25,794 nucleotides of DNA, taken from positions 1 to 25,794 of the forward strand of contig JAILCT010000050.1 of the NCBI GenBank assembly GCA_024690425.1, read 5' to 3'. Origin of the DNA: Lachnospiraceae bacterium. Its GTDB lineage: Bacteria > Bacillota_A > Clostridia > Lachnospirales > Lachnospiraceae. A model generated the notes under the pieces. That model was not told the origin of the DNA. It did no database searches and saw nothing but the letters and a program-made list of their open reading frames with translations. The position numbers were made by a program, and so were the translations under genes. Below are positions 14,603 through 22,404 of this stretch, piece after piece (the first letter of the stretch is position 1; each line of letters opens with the position of its first letter).

Positions 14603-15343
14603 ATGACACTGTCCGGTTATTTCCACAGCCAATATGATCTTATGCAGGTCCTTGATTTCTGTATGCGGATAGTAGTATCAGCCATCGCAGGTGCCATCAT
14701 AGGCCTTGAGAGAAGCCACCGTTTCAAGGAAGCAGGTGTACGTACCCATGTTATAGTGTGCTGCACTACAGCGGTCCTCATGATCATATCCAAATACGGC
14801 TTCGTGGACCTTACCAATACAGACGGCGGATTTCTGAACGGTACACGCGGAGCCGATGCTGCCCGTATAGCGGCTCAGGCCGTAAGCGGAATAAGCTTCC
14901 TGTGTGCCGGCGTTATCTTCAAAACAGGTAATAACGTGCGCGGACTTACCACTGCTGCAGGACTGTGGTATACCGCCGGACTGGGGCTTGCATTCGGCGC
15001 GGGAATGTACATTGTAGGTGCATTTTCACTGGCACTTCTTCTTGGCATGCAGCTCGTCATTCAGCATGCGATCAAATCACTTGACTCATATTCCGGCAAC
15101 AACCTTCATTTCAAAGTAAAGGATGACGGTTCCTTCAACAATGCACTGATGACACAGCTTAAGGAATGGAACGCCACCCTTATAGAAAACGATATGTCAT
15201 TTAATGAAGACGGCACAACCGACTTCGATCTTGTGGTTAGACGCAAGAATGAGATATCATACGATGAAGTGACTGCATTCGCCAAAGAGCGTGATGATAT
15301 CATCTCATTTCGTAATAATTCTCTCTACAACCACTTCAGATAA
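14603..15343 (+). CDS. MgtC/SapB family membrane protein
   Basis: This 246-aa protein has an N-terminal MgtC-type membrane domain of about five helices and a C-terminal cytoplasmic domain of about 80 residues. Family motifs are visible: AIAGAIIGLERSHRFKEAGVRTHV, the RIAAQAVSGISFLCAGVIFK segment and VRGLTTAAGLWYTAGLGLAFGAG. MgtC proteins are linked to low-Mg2+ growth and modulation of ATP synthase or membrane potential in pathogens; the role in commensal Firmicutes is unclear. The ATG at 14603 lies nine bases after AAAGGAG; the ATG at 14597 is only three bases away and unlikely. It shares the promoter region with the divergent aromatic operon and ends 12 bp from the convergent peroxidase gene. 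Confidence 0.9.
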   Translation: MTLSGYFHSQYDLMQVLDFCMRIVVSAIAGAIIGLERSHRFKEAGVRTHVIVCCTTAVLMIISKYGFVDLTNTDGGFLNGTRGADAARIAAQAVSGISFLCAGVIFKTGNNVRGLTTAAGLWYTAGLGLAFGAGMYIVGAFSLALLLGMQLVIQHAIKSLDSYSGNNLHFKVKDDGSFNNALMTQLKEWNATLIENDMSFNEDGTTDFDLVVRRKNEISYDEVTAFAKERDDIISFRNNSLYNHFR

Positions 15344-15355
15344 GTGATAAGCGGA

Positions 15356-15898
15356 TCACATCAGGCTCTCCACGCACTTATCCACTTCCTCCATTTTGGC
15401 AGTGGGCTCGAATCTTGCAACAACATTGCCCTCTCTGTCCACTACGAACTTGGTGAAGTTCCACTTGATCTCCGGATTATTCTTATAGTCCTTATCGATC
15501 TTGGAGAGCATCGCACTCATGGCCAAAGCCTTAGGGCCCTTACCGAAACCTTCAAAACCCTTCTGAGACTTAAGATACTTAAAGAGTCCGATCGCTGTAT
15601 CACCGTTCACATCCGACTTCTTCATCTGCGGGAACTGTGTATTATACTTCAGAGAGCAGAACTCATGGATCTCATCATCTGTTCCGGGAGTCTGTCCCGC
15701 AAACTGGTTGCACGGAACATCGATGACCTCAAATCCCCTGTCGTGGTACTTCTCATACATGGCCTCGATATCCTTATAATGAGGTGTAAATCCGCATCCT
15801 GTTGCCGTGTTTACAACAAGGACCACCTTGCCTTCATATTCCTTCATCGATATCTCTTCGCCTGTTGCTGTTGTTACGCTCTGATCATAGAATCCCAT
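15356..15898 (-). CDS. Glutathione peroxidase family (Cys-type) peroxidase
   Basis: This 180-aa peroxidase reduces hydroperoxides. Bacterial Cys-type members usually use thioredoxin rather than glutathione. The catalytic set is present: Cys35 in TATGCGFTPHY, Gln69 in CNQFAGQTPG, Trp146 and Asn147 in IKWNFTKF. Cys63 and Cys81 (EIHEFCSLKY) are in the positions usual for the three-Cys, thioredoxin-linked type, with Cys81 the probable resolving residue. The ATG at 15898 has AAAGGAGG eight bases upstream and lies about 50 bases after the predicted transcription start; the frame is open to 15958, but that start would be upstream of transcription. It is a single-gene unit with a consensus promoter, in a neighbourhood with iron uptake and rubrerythrin. 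Confidence 0.95.
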   Translation of the reverse strand: MGFYDQSVTTATGEEISMKEYEGKVVLVVNTATGCGFTPHYKDIEAMYEKYHDRGFEVIDVPCNQFAGQTPGTDDEIHEFCSLKYNTQFPQMKKSDVNGDTAIGLFKYLKSQKGFEGFGKGPKALAMSAMLSKIDKDYKNNPEIKWNFTKFVVDREGNVVARFEPTAKMEEVDKCVESLM

Positions 15899-15956
15899 AG
15901 TAATTTCCTCCTTTAATCTTGTATATTCTCTAGTGTGTGTTTTTATCTTTGACTCC

Positions 15957-15985
15957 ATTATATTGCGTCAAATATAATATGTCAA
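15957..15985 (-). promoter_or_regulatory. Consensus promoter of the peroxidase gene with embedded dyad
   Basis: On the minus strand: TTGACA (15985-15980), 17 bp, then TATAAT (15962-15957). Both hexamers match consensus perfectly. The -10 and most of the spacer form an exact inverted repeat ATTATATT-N6-AATATAAT (15957-15978), a candidate operator for an unidentified repressor. Confidence 0.88.
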
Positions 15986-15994
15986 GAAAAAATT

Positions 15995-16780
15995 TTATCC
16001 CAGTGCAACATCAAGTGCCATCATAAGGCTGAAGCCCATGGCAAAGGCAATAACGCCTATGTTGGAATGCTCACCTTCCGACATCTCCGGTATCAGTTCC
16101 TCCACAACAACATACAGCATTGCACCGGCCGCAAAGGAAAGAAAATATGGCATAGCCGGAACGATAAGTCCTGCAAGAATTACGGTCAGTCCGCCGAAAA
16201 CCGGTTCCACCGCTCCCGACAGAACACCAAGCAGGAATGACTTCCCCTTATTCCTGCCTTCTGCATAGAGAGGCATTGATATGATCGCCCCTTCGGGAAA
16301 GTTCTGTATCGCAATACCGAGGGCAAGAGCAAGGGCTCCTCCTGCGGTGATCGTAGCCGATCCGCTTAGAAGGCCTGCATAAACCACTCCAACAGCCATA
16401 CCTTCCGGTATGTTATGAAGCGTTACGGCCAATACCAGCATAGCTGTTCTCGTAAGGCTGCTCTTAGGACCTTCAGCCTGTTCCGAGTCGGCACTCTTAT
16501 GAAGGTGCGGTATGATGTGGTCAAGCAGCAGAAGAAAGAGGATTCCCATCCAGAAGCCTATAAAGGCAGGAAGAAACGCAAGGCTCCCCAAGCCCTCCGA
16601 CTGTTCTATGGAAGGAACTATAAGGCTCCATATCGAAGCTGCCACCATGACTCCTGCCGCAAAACCTGTCAGTAACCGCTGAACGCTTATCTTTATATCA
16701 TTTTTCAGGAAGAATACACAGGCCGAACCCAGTGCCGTCCCGATAAAGGGGATGATTAATCCCGTTATCGTCGTGCTCAT
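15995..16780 (-). CDS. ZIP family metal transporter
   Basis: This 261-aa ZIP permease has about eight membrane helices and imports divalent metal (zinc, iron or manganese). The signature metal-site motif in helix IV is complete (VTLHNIPEGMAVG), and helix V carries QNFPEGAIISMPL. The loop between helices III and IV contains a short His-containing stretch, DHIIPHLHKSADSEQAEG. It lies 20 bases after the DtxR-type repressor gene, as the last gene of the feo cluster, which suggests an iron or manganese substrate. GGGAG precedes the ATG. The promoter of the peroxidase gene begins right after its stop. Confidence 0.93.
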   Translation of the reverse strand: MSTTITGLIIPFIGTALGSACVFFLKNDIKISVQRLLTGFAAGVMVAASIWSLIVPSIEQSEGLGSLAFLPAFIGFWMGILFLLLLDHIIPHLHKSADSEQAEGPKSSLTRTAMLVLAVTLHNIPEGMAVGVVYAGLLSGSATITAGGALALALGIAIQNFPEGAIISMPLYAEGRNKGKSFLLGVLSGAVEPVFGGLTVILAGLIVPAMPYFLSFAAGAMLYVVVEELIPEMSEGEHSNIGVIAFAMGFSLMMALDVALG

Positions 16781-16800
16781 AATCTCTATCTCCCATCAGA

Positions 16801-17190
16801 TCATGCATTACCGCCCGCAGCATCAAAATGCGTATCATAAAAGGTACTTATACATTCGTATGTTTCATCGCTTATCACATGTTCGATCACACATGCTTCC
16901 CTTGCTGCTCTTTTTTCATTAACGCCCATGCCGATAAGCATTTTTTTGATCAGGATATGCTTGCTGTATACCTTTTCCGCAACGGCTTTACCTGCATCGG
17001 TGAAGAATATGTGCCCCTTATCGCTTGAGTAGATCATACCCTTCTCTCTAAGCCTTTTCATTGCATTGCTTACACTGGGTTTTGTAACTCCGAGTTCCTT
17101 CGCGATATCCACCGATCTGGCAAATCCCTTACTCTTGTGCAGGATAAGTATGCTCTCAAGATAATCCTCTGCCGAGTTGTTCTTTTCCAT
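16801..17190 (-). CDS. DtxR-family iron-dependent repressor (feo cluster)
   Basis: This 129-aa metalloregulator has an N-terminal winged helix (SAEDYLESILIL ... SVDIAKELGVTKPSVSNAMKRL) and a dimerisation and metal domain with the ligand motif CVIEH (C-x-x-E-H). The Cys in this motif is typical of iron-sensing DtxR/IdeR proteins rather than MntR. The SH3-like third domain of DtxR is missing, so it has MntR-like length. It lies between the FeoB-associated peptide gene and the ZIP gene and probably represses the feo promoter at 19680-19708. I favour the ATG at 17190 (MEKNNSAEDYLE); an ATG at 17202 adds four residues, and upstream codons overlap the preceding gene. Confidence 0.9.
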   Translation of the reverse strand: MEKNNSAEDYLESILILHKSKGFARSVDIAKELGVTKPSVSNAMKRLREKGMIYSSDKGHIFFTDAGKAVAEKVYSKHILIKKMLIGMGVNEKRAAREACVIEHVISDETYECISTFYDTHFDAAGGNA

Positions 17191-17206
17191 TCTGCCCTTC
17201 ATTATA

Positions 17207-17356
17207 TCAAGCTTTTCTTTTAGGGCAGGTCGCAGCGGACGGACATCCGATGCAGCGCCTGCCCTTCTTTTTCTCCCTATGGATATAGACACAGGCGCCG
17301 ATGACCAATACCATTAATACCACAATTATCACTATATTTGCAATCAATGCACCCAT
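17207..17356 (-). CDS. FeoB-associated Cys-rich membrane protein
   Basis: This 49-aa protein has one membrane helix (NIVIIVVLMVLVIGACVYIH), a basic stretch (REKKKGRR) and a Cys-rich tail (CIGCPSAATCPKRK). This is the known architecture of small proteins encoded beside feoB in Firmicutes, assumed to assist ferrous iron transport. It starts 13 bases after the feoB stop with GGAAGGAG five bases before the ATG. The upstream in-frame extension has no such site. Confidence 0.9.
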   Translation of the reverse strand: MGALIANIVIIVVLMVLVIGACVYIHREKKKGRRCIGCPSAATCPKRKA

Positions 17357-17369
17357 GTCTGCTCCTTCC

Positions 17370-19361
17370 TTAACTAAGCTTATATTCCAAAGCCATCTTC
17401 TTCCGGTTGCTCCTGATGCATGCATATATTATAGATGCAAATACCAAAACCGCAACCAGGCCGCCCACGAAACCTGTACCGAATGAACCTGTTGTTATCA
17501 GTGTACCGATCTGATATACAAGGAATCCAACCGTAAAGCCGGTTGCGAGCTGCAGCCCTATTGCTCCCCACAGCCACTTGGCCGACTTCATCTCCGAGTT
17601 CATTGCACCCAGGGCTGCAAAGCAGGGTGGTGTATACAGATTAAACATAAGATATGCAAGTGCCGCAACCTTGGTGATGCCCATTGCTGCAGCTACCGCA
17701 TTGCCTTCACCGATAAGTTCAAGCTCTTCTGTATCAATAAAGTTGGTTATGGCATATACCGTTGCGATCGTTCCGACAACATTCTCCTTGGCAATAAATC
17801 CGGTAACCGCTGCAGCAGCAAGCTGCCATGAAGCAATACCCACTATCGGGACGAGCAGGTATGAGAACGGGCCTGCTATCCCGGCAAGGATAGATGTATG
17901 TTCCGCACCTTCTTCAACAACCTGGAACCTCCAGTTAAATGACTGCATGATCTGTACCACTGTATTACATACAAGGATGATGGTGCCGGCCTTAACGATG
18001 TAAGCCTTTCCTCTCTCAAGCATGCTCTTGAAGGCAAATCCGAGACTGGGCACCTTGTATTCCGGCATTTCTATGATAAAAAAGCTCTTCCTGTATTTCA
18101 TTCCTGTTATTGCCTTGATAAGAAGTGCTCCCAACAGAACGAGCACAATACCAAGCATGTAGCATACGAAACTTACCCATCTTGATTCAGGGAAAAATGC
18201 TCCTGCGAAAAGAGCGATGACCGGAAGCTTGGCTCCGCATGGCATGAATGTTGCAAGCATTGCAGTAGACCTTCTCTCCCTTTCATTCCTTATGGTCCTG
18301 CAGGCCATGATAGCGGGAATACCGCATCCGGTACCTATTATCATAGGGATCACTGACTTACCCGAAAGACCCACCTTCTTGAATATGGGATCGAGAACGA
18401 CCGTTGCCCTCGACATGTAGCCGCAGTCCTCAAGAAGGGCGATCAGGAAATACATGACCATAACAAGCGGCAGGAACCCTACAACAGCACCCACACCACC
18501 TATTATACCATCGATCAGGAGTGCGTAAAGCAAAGGATTGGCATCACCGAGCTGTTCACCTGCCCACTCCTGGAAGGTCTCTATCCATCCTACAAGTATA
18601 TCAGCAAGATAAGTTCCAAGTGTCGTCTGGCTGATATAGAATACCAAGAACATGATACCGGCAAAGATTATAAGTCCGGCTACCGGATTGGTAACAACCT
18701 TATCGATGGTGTCACCAACGGTTTTATCCTTGGTGAAGGTCTTCCTTACTTCGGTTTCCTTAACAATACCGTTTACAAAGTCAAACCTCTTACGGTCGGC
18801 AGCTTCCACTGCTTCCTTGCTGGTGACATCGATATTGCCCTGATGATAGGGTGCCTTCTGCCCCTTCCCTTCAAGAGCGGCAGCGGCTTCCACTGCTTCC
18901 TTTATACCCTTGTCGTTCGTAGATACTGTATTTACCACAGGGCATCCAAGCTTCTCGGACAATTTCTGCGCATCTATCTTATTCCCCTTTTTATCGTTCA
19001 CATCGCTTTTATTCAATGCAACAACAACGGGGATGCCCAATTCAAGAAGCTGTGTCGTGAAGAAAAGGCTCCGGCTTAAGTTGGTGGCATCCACTATATT
19101 GATAATGGCATCGGGATGCTCATTCTTGACATAGCCGCTTGTTATGCTCTCTTCGGAAGTGAAGGGCGACATCGAATATGCTCCCGGAAGATCGACAGCG
19201 ATTATCTCCTTGCCGCTTCCGTTATATTTGCCCTTTATCGGACTCTCCTTCCTGTCAACCGTAACTCCGGCCCAGTTACCGATCTTCTCATTTCTTCCCG
19301 TCAGGGCATTATACATGGTCGTTTTGCCGCTGTTGGGATTTCCCGTTAGTGCGATTCTCAT
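17370..19361 (-). CDS. feoB: Ferrous iron transporter FeoB
   Basis: FeoB is the GTPase-coupled membrane transporter for Fe2+. The 663-aa protein has an N-terminal G domain with G1 GNPNSGKTT (residues 7-15), the G2 region GNWAGVTVDRK, G3 DLPGAYSM and G4 NKSD. Next come a cytoplasmic spacer and the transport domain with about ten helices, including the two Gate regions (PCGAKLPVIALFAGAFF and YTPPCFAALGAMNSE). The shorter length compared with about 770 residues in E. coli is usual in this phylum. AGGAGG precedes the ATG. It is the second gene of the iron operon, 29 bases after feoA. Confidence 0.97.
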   Translation of the reverse strand: MRIALTGNPNSGKTTMYNALTGRNEKIGNWAGVTVDRKESPIKGKYNGSGKEIIAVDLPGAYSMSPFTSEESITSGYVKNEHPDAIINIVDATNLSRSLFFTTQLLELGIPVVVALNKSDVNDKKGNKIDAQKLSEKLGCPVVNTVSTNDKGIKEAVEAAAALEGKGQKAPYHQGNIDVTSKEAVEAADRKRFDFVNGIVKETEVRKTFTKDKTVGDTIDKVVTNPVAGLIIFAGIMFLVFYISQTTLGTYLADILVGWIETFQEWAGEQLGDANPLLYALLIDGIIGGVGAVVGFLPLVMVMYFLIALLEDCGYMSRATVVLDPIFKKVGLSGKSVIPMIIGTGCGIPAIMACRTIRNERERRSTAMLATFMPCGAKLPVIALFAGAFFPESRWVSFVCYMLGIVLVLLGALLIKAITGMKYRKSFFIIEMPEYKVPSLGFAFKSMLERGKAYIVKAGTIILVCNTVVQIMQSFNWRFQVVEEGAEHTSILAGIAGPFSYLLVPIVGIASWQLAAAAVTGFIAKENVVGTIATVYAITNFIDTEELELIGEGNAVAAAMGITKVAALAYLMFNLYTPPCFAALGAMNSEMKSAKWLWGAIGLQLATGFTVGFLVYQIGTLITTGSFGTGFVGGLVAVLVFASIIYACIRSNRKKMALEYKLS

Positions 19362-19390
19362 TTTTTTCCTCCTAGATTTTTATTTTAAAA

Positions 19391-19603
19391 TTAAATGTTG
19401 ATAGCGGTTGCTAACTCAGGATCGATATTATATCTTGCGTCCTTTATCGACACAACAAGATTCTTTTTCCTGTCCACAACGGTAATATATTCACCGCTGT
19501 AGCATCCCAATGAAAATAGAAAACTCTCCATTTCATCGTCACCTCCGGTGTCAACTCCGGTAATAAGATATTCCTTTCCGATCTCTGCCTCATTCAGGTT
19601 CAT
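19391..19603 (-). CDS. feoA: FeoA domain protein
   Basis: This 70-aa SH3-like FeoA protein is presumed to bind FeoB and regulate or assist Fe2+ uptake. Typical features are the N-terminal NLNEAEIGKEYLITGV, the central LGCYSGEYITVVDRKKNLVVSIKDARYNID and a short C-terminus. GGAGG lies 12 bases before the ATG at 19603, slightly long. The TTG four codons earlier is too close to that site to be used. It is the first gene of the iron operon, with a leader of about 70 bases. Confidence 0.93.
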   Translation of the reverse strand: MNLNEAEIGKEYLITGVDTGGDDEMESFLFSLGCYSGEYITVVDRKKNLVVSIKDARYNIDPELATAINI

Positions 19604-19655
19604 TATAATTTTCAACCTCCAACATTTTATAGGATAAAAGAAAAGACTTACATTT

Positions 19656-19671
19656 GTTAGCTTTCGCTAAC
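19656..19671. promoter_or_regulatory. Feo operator 1 (DtxR-type site)
   Basis: GTTAGC-TTTC-GCTAAC is a perfect inverted repeat placed just downstream of the predicted feo transcription start (about +2 to +17). TTAG/CTAA half-sites are characteristic of DtxR/IdeR-type boxes. Confidence 0.8.
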
Positions 19672-19679
19672 CTATTGCT

Positions 19680-19708
19680 ATTATAGTTAGCTTGGTCTAA
19701 CTTGTCAA
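19680..19708 (-). promoter_or_regulatory. feo operon promoter
   Basis: On the minus strand: TTGACA (19708-19703), 17 bp, then TATAAT (19685-19680), both perfect consensus. The spacer is almost exactly filled by operator 2, and operator 1 follows the start site, so the promoter should be strong when iron is low and tightly shut when the repressor is loaded. Confidence 0.92.
19686..19701. promoter_or_regulatory. Feo operator 2 (DtxR-type site in the spacer)
   Basis: GTTAGC-TTGG-TCTAAC is the same motif as operator 1 with one mismatch between arms, located exactly 30 bp away and filling the -35/-10 spacer of the feo promoter. Confidence 0.78.
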
Positions 19709-19724
19709 TAGCGTTTTAGTTTGA

Positions 19725-19753
19725 TTGAATGATATTGTTTTTCATGATAAACT
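19725..19753 (+). promoter_or_regulatory. Promoter of the divergent DtxR-type gene
   Basis: TTGAAT (19725-19730), 17 bp, then TAAACT (19748-19753) with a TGA extension. It lies outside both GTTAGC operators, so this repressor gene may not share feo control. Confidence 0.5.
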
Positions 19754-19788
19754 AAACCTTAAATAACGATATTTTGGGGGATATATAT

Positions 19789-20169
19789 ATGGCACTGCAG
19801 GAATCGGGAGAAATGTATCTTGAAACAATATATGTACTTTCGCAGGAATCATCACAGGTGCGTGCGATAGATATCGGGGAATATATGGGTTTTTCCAAGC
19901 CTTCGGTAAGCCGCGCCCTCGGACTTCTCAAGGATGAAGGCCTCATCAGAAAGGATGATAACGGTTTCATAAGGTTAACTGAAGCCGGGAACATACTGGC
20001 GAAGCGCATATACGAGCGCCACACAGTACTATCCCGGCTCTTAATGGACATCGGTGTTGACGAAAAGACCGCAACAGATGATGCCTGCCGCATTGAGCAT
20101 TATATAAGCGACACGACCTTCGATGCGATCAAGGCTCATATTGCCAGGCACGCCAACGATAAGAGATAG
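19789..20169 (+). CDS. Second DtxR-family metalloregulator
   Basis: This 126-aa winged-helix metal-dependent repressor is similar in plan to the one inside the feo cluster: QESGEMYLETIYVLSQ, a recognition helix in MGFSKPSVSRALGLL, and the metal motif CRIEH with the iron-type Cys. It also lacks an SH3-like domain. It is divergent from feoA, so it is an equally good candidate for the repressor acting on the feo operators. I chose the ATG at 19789 because GGGGG lies eight bases upstream; an in-frame start at 19774 lies ahead of the ribosome binding site. Its stop is separated by two bases from that of the convergent rubrerythrin gene. Confidence 0.9.
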   Translation: MALQESGEMYLETIYVLSQESSQVRAIDIGEYMGFSKPSVSRALGLLKDEGLIRKDDNGFIRLTEAGNILAKRIYERHTVLSRLLMDIGVDEKTATDDACRIEHYISDTTFDAIKAHIARHANDKR

Positions 20170-20171
20170 TA

Positions 20172-20714
20172 TTAATAATTCTCTTTCCTTACTTCAAAAT
20201 ATGCCTGCGGGTGATTACATACCGGGCACACTTCAGGTGCCTCAAGGCCTACTACCACGTGGCCGCAGTTACGGCACTCCCACATCACCACGCCGCTCTT
20301 CTTAAATACTTCCATGGCTTCAATGTTCTTAAGAAGGGCACGGTATCTCTCCTCATGTACCTTCTCTATTGCACCTACTCCGCGGAACTGTGCAGCCAGC
20401 TCTGTAAACCCTTCTTCCTCGGCTTCTTTGGCCATTCTTTCGTACATGTCGGTCCATTCCGCATTCTCACCCTCTGCCGCATGCAGAAGATTGGCAGGAG
20501 TATCACCCAGCTCTCCCAGCGCCTTAAACCACAGCTTCGCATGCTCCTTCTCATTCTCCGCAGTCTGAAGAAACAGCGCTGCTATCTGCTCATAGCCTGC
20601 CTTCTTGGCTACAGAAGCAAAATATGTGTATTTGTTTCTTGCCTGGGATTCACCGGCAAATGCCTCCCAAAGGTTTTTTTCGGTTTTGGTTCCTGCATAT
20701 GGATTATCAGCCAT
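20172..20714 (-). CDS. rbr: Rubrerythrin
   Basis: Rubrerythrin is a non-haem diiron peroxidase that detoxifies hydrogen peroxide in anaerobes. The 180-aa protein has the ferritin-like diiron domain ([17 protein letters not shown], the ENEKEHAK ligand motif and a second EKVHEERY motif) followed by a rubredoxin-like C-terminus with CRNCGHV and [18 protein letters not shown] lies six bases before the ATG. It is a single-gene unit with an extended -10 promoter and a PerR-like sequence over the start site. It is convergent with the second DtxR-type gene. Confidence 0.97.
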   Translation of the reverse strand: MADNPYAGTKTEKNLWEAFAGESQARNKYTYFASVAKKAGYEQIAALFLQTAENEKEHAKLWFKALGELGDTPANLLHAAEGENAEWTDMYERMAKEAEEEGFTELAAQFRGVGAIEKVHEERYRALLKNIEAMEVFKKSGVVMWECRNCGHVVVGLEAPEVCPVCNHPQAYFEVRKENY

Positions 20715-20750
20715 TTTTCTCTCCTTTCAGATCGTTGTCGTAAACCTGTA

Positions 20751-20773
20751 TAAAAATCATTCTCATTGTATCA
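20751..20773 (-). promoter_or_regulatory. Rubrerythrin promoter with PerR-like box
   Basis: On the minus strand TGA-TACAAT (20773-20765) is an extended -10. Immediately downstream, TGAGAATGATTTTTA (20765-20751) matches 10 of 14 fixed positions of the PerR box TTATAATNATTATAA. PerR control of rubrerythrin is known in clostridia. The site match is moderate. Confidence 0.5.
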
Positions 20774-20875
20774 CAGATCTATTCTTTTGTATGCAATCTT
20801 TCTAAATACATGGTTCATCTAGTGAATTCATTATTTTTCTATAAATAAAGAGCATTTTTACAAAATTTCTGTTAT

Positions 20876-20881
20876 TATAAT
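20876..20881 (+). promoter_or_regulatory. Probable -10 of the PPK2 gene
   Basis: TATAAT stands 44 bases before the start codon in an AT-rich stretch. TTTACA (20857-20862) is only 13 bp away, so no well-spaced -35 is evident. The rest of the gap between the rubrerythrin promoter and this gene shows nothing else I can name. Confidence 0.4.
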
Positions 20882-20925
20882 GATATGGCATTAATTGTAT
20901 AAACATTTGACAAGGAGGATCCTGT

Positions 20926-22404
20926 ATGTTGAAGGACTGGACTAAAGCTGAAAAACCCGAAGATTCCGAAATCGATTCAAGGCTTGAAAAAGCAAGATCT
21001 GAATTAAATGCCAGACAGATGGCCATAAAGGAAAGCAAGCTGCCCGTTCTTGTGATCTTTGATGGGTGGGGAGGTGCCGGTAAGGGCGGAGTGCTTGGTA
21101 AGGTCATTAAAAACCTTGATCCCAGATTCTATAAGACCGAAACCCTGTCCAAACCGTCCGAGGATGAATTGAGGCGCCCTTTCCTGTACAGGTATTTCGT
21201 GCGTATACCCGAGGCAGGAAGATTTTCCTTCTTTGACGGAAGCTGGATGGATGAGATCACAAAGGACAGGCTTCAGGGCAAGACCAATGACGATGAATAC
21301 AAGCGAAGGCTCACATCTATAAAGCGCTTTGAAAGACAGCTTTCCGATAATGGCTATCTTGTGGTCAAGTTCTTTTTCAATATTTCAAAGAAGGAGCAGA
21401 GAAAGAGGCTTGATGCCCTTACAGATGACAAGAACACTGCATGGCGTGTAAGCAAATGGGATGAATGGCAGAATAAACATTACGATAAATGCGTTGATGT
21501 GTACGATGAATACCTCGAGCTCACCAATCAGTTTATAGCCCCATGGTATTTTATAGATTCCAAAAACCGCAAATGGGCTGAGCTTCAGGTTACGGAGATC
21601 CTTGTAAAGAGCATTGATATTGCCCTTAAGAATACCGGCAGGGCTGCCGCCATACTGCAGAATACCTTCCCTCTTGTGCAGATGCCCCGCTTAAGTGAGA
21701 TAGATCTTGATAAGAAGATAAGCGACGAGGAATATTCGAAGGAACTGAAGGAACTGCAGGCAACCCTTGCGGACCTTCACAACCTTATCTACCATAAGAA
21801 GGTACCTGTAGTAATCGCATATGAAGGCTGGGATGCCGCAGGAAAGGGCGGAAACATCAAGAGACTGACATCGGCTCTTGACCCGAGGGGCTTCGAGGTG
21901 CATCCGATAGCCTCCCCGGAACCTGCCGAAAAGAACAGGCACTATCTGTGGCGTTTCTGGAACAGGCTCCCCAAGGATGGGCATATAGCCATTTTCGATC
22001 GTACGTGGTACGGCCGTGTAATGGTCGAAAGGCTGGAGGGCTTCTGCTCTGAGAACGACTGGCAGAGGGCTTATAACGAGATCAATGAATTTGAAAAAGA
22101 GCTGTATGACTGGGGTGCGGTCATTATAAAGTTCTGGGTGCAGATAGACAAGGATACCCAGCTTGCTCGATTTACCGACAGGCAGAACACGCCCGAAAAA
22201 CAGTGGAAGATCACTGATGAAGACTGGAGGAACCGCGAAAAGTGGGACCTCTATGAAGATGCCGTTAACGAAATGATCCAGAAGACAAGTACGGAATTTG
22301 CTCCCTGGCATATACTTGAGTCAAACGATAAGCATTACGCCCGCATCAAGGCTCTTAAAACAGTCATAGATGCGATCAACAGAGCTTGCGGCCTATCCTC
22401 GTGA
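20926..22404 (+). CDS. Two-domain PPK2 (polyphosphate:AMP phosphotransferase type)
   Basis: This 492-aa protein has two tandem PPK2 domains, the layout of class II PPK2 / polyphosphate:AMP phosphotransferases, which use polyphosphate to phosphorylate AMP. Domain 1 has Walker A DGWGGAGKGG (46-55) but a weak Walker B, FFDGSWMDE. Domain 2 has Walker A EGWDAAGKGG (300-309) and the full Walker B plus lid start, IFDRTWYGRVMVERLEGF. In characterised two-domain members the C-terminal domain carries the activity, which fits the degeneration seen in domain 1. AAGGAGG lies seven bases before the ATG. The last 29 bases overlap the convergent bioB gene. Confidence 0.92.
   Translation: MLKDWTKAEKPEDSEIDSRLEKARSELNARQMAIKESKLPVLVIFDGWGGAGKGGVLGKVIKNLDPRFYKTETLSKPSEDELRRPFLYRYFVRIPEAGRFSFFDGSWMDEITKDRLQGKTNDDEYKRRLTSIKRFERQLSDNGYLVVKFFFNISKKEQRKRLDALTDDKNTAWRVSKWDEWQNKHYDKCVDVYDEYLELTNQFIAPWYFIDSKNRKWAELQVTEILVKSIDIALKNTGRAAAILQNTFPLVQMPRLSEIDLDKKISDEEYSKELKELQATLADLHNLIYHKKVPVVIAYEGWDAAGKGGNIKRLTSALDPRGFEVHPIASPEPAEKNRHYLWRFWNRLPKDGHIAIFDRTWYGRVMVERLEGFCSENDWQRAYNEINEFEKELYDWGAVIIKFWVQIDKDTQLARFTDRQNTPEKQWKITDEDWRNREKWDLYEDAVNEMIQKTSTEFAPWHILESNDKHYARIKALKTVIDAINRACGLSS

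Noticed and set aside
15345..15361. Terminator between the mgtC-like and peroxidase genes
   Set aside because: GTGAT-N6-ATCAC gives only a 5-bp stem and there is no T-run.
15344..15916. A 190-codon open frame on the plus strand opposite the peroxidase gene
   Set aside because: It is the exact antisense of a clear, well-initiated glutathione peroxidase gene; it has no ribosome binding site and its translation resembles nothing.
19613..19615. TTG start codon for feoA
   Set aside because: It directly abuts the GGAGG, leaving no spacing; the ATG at 19603 is preferred.
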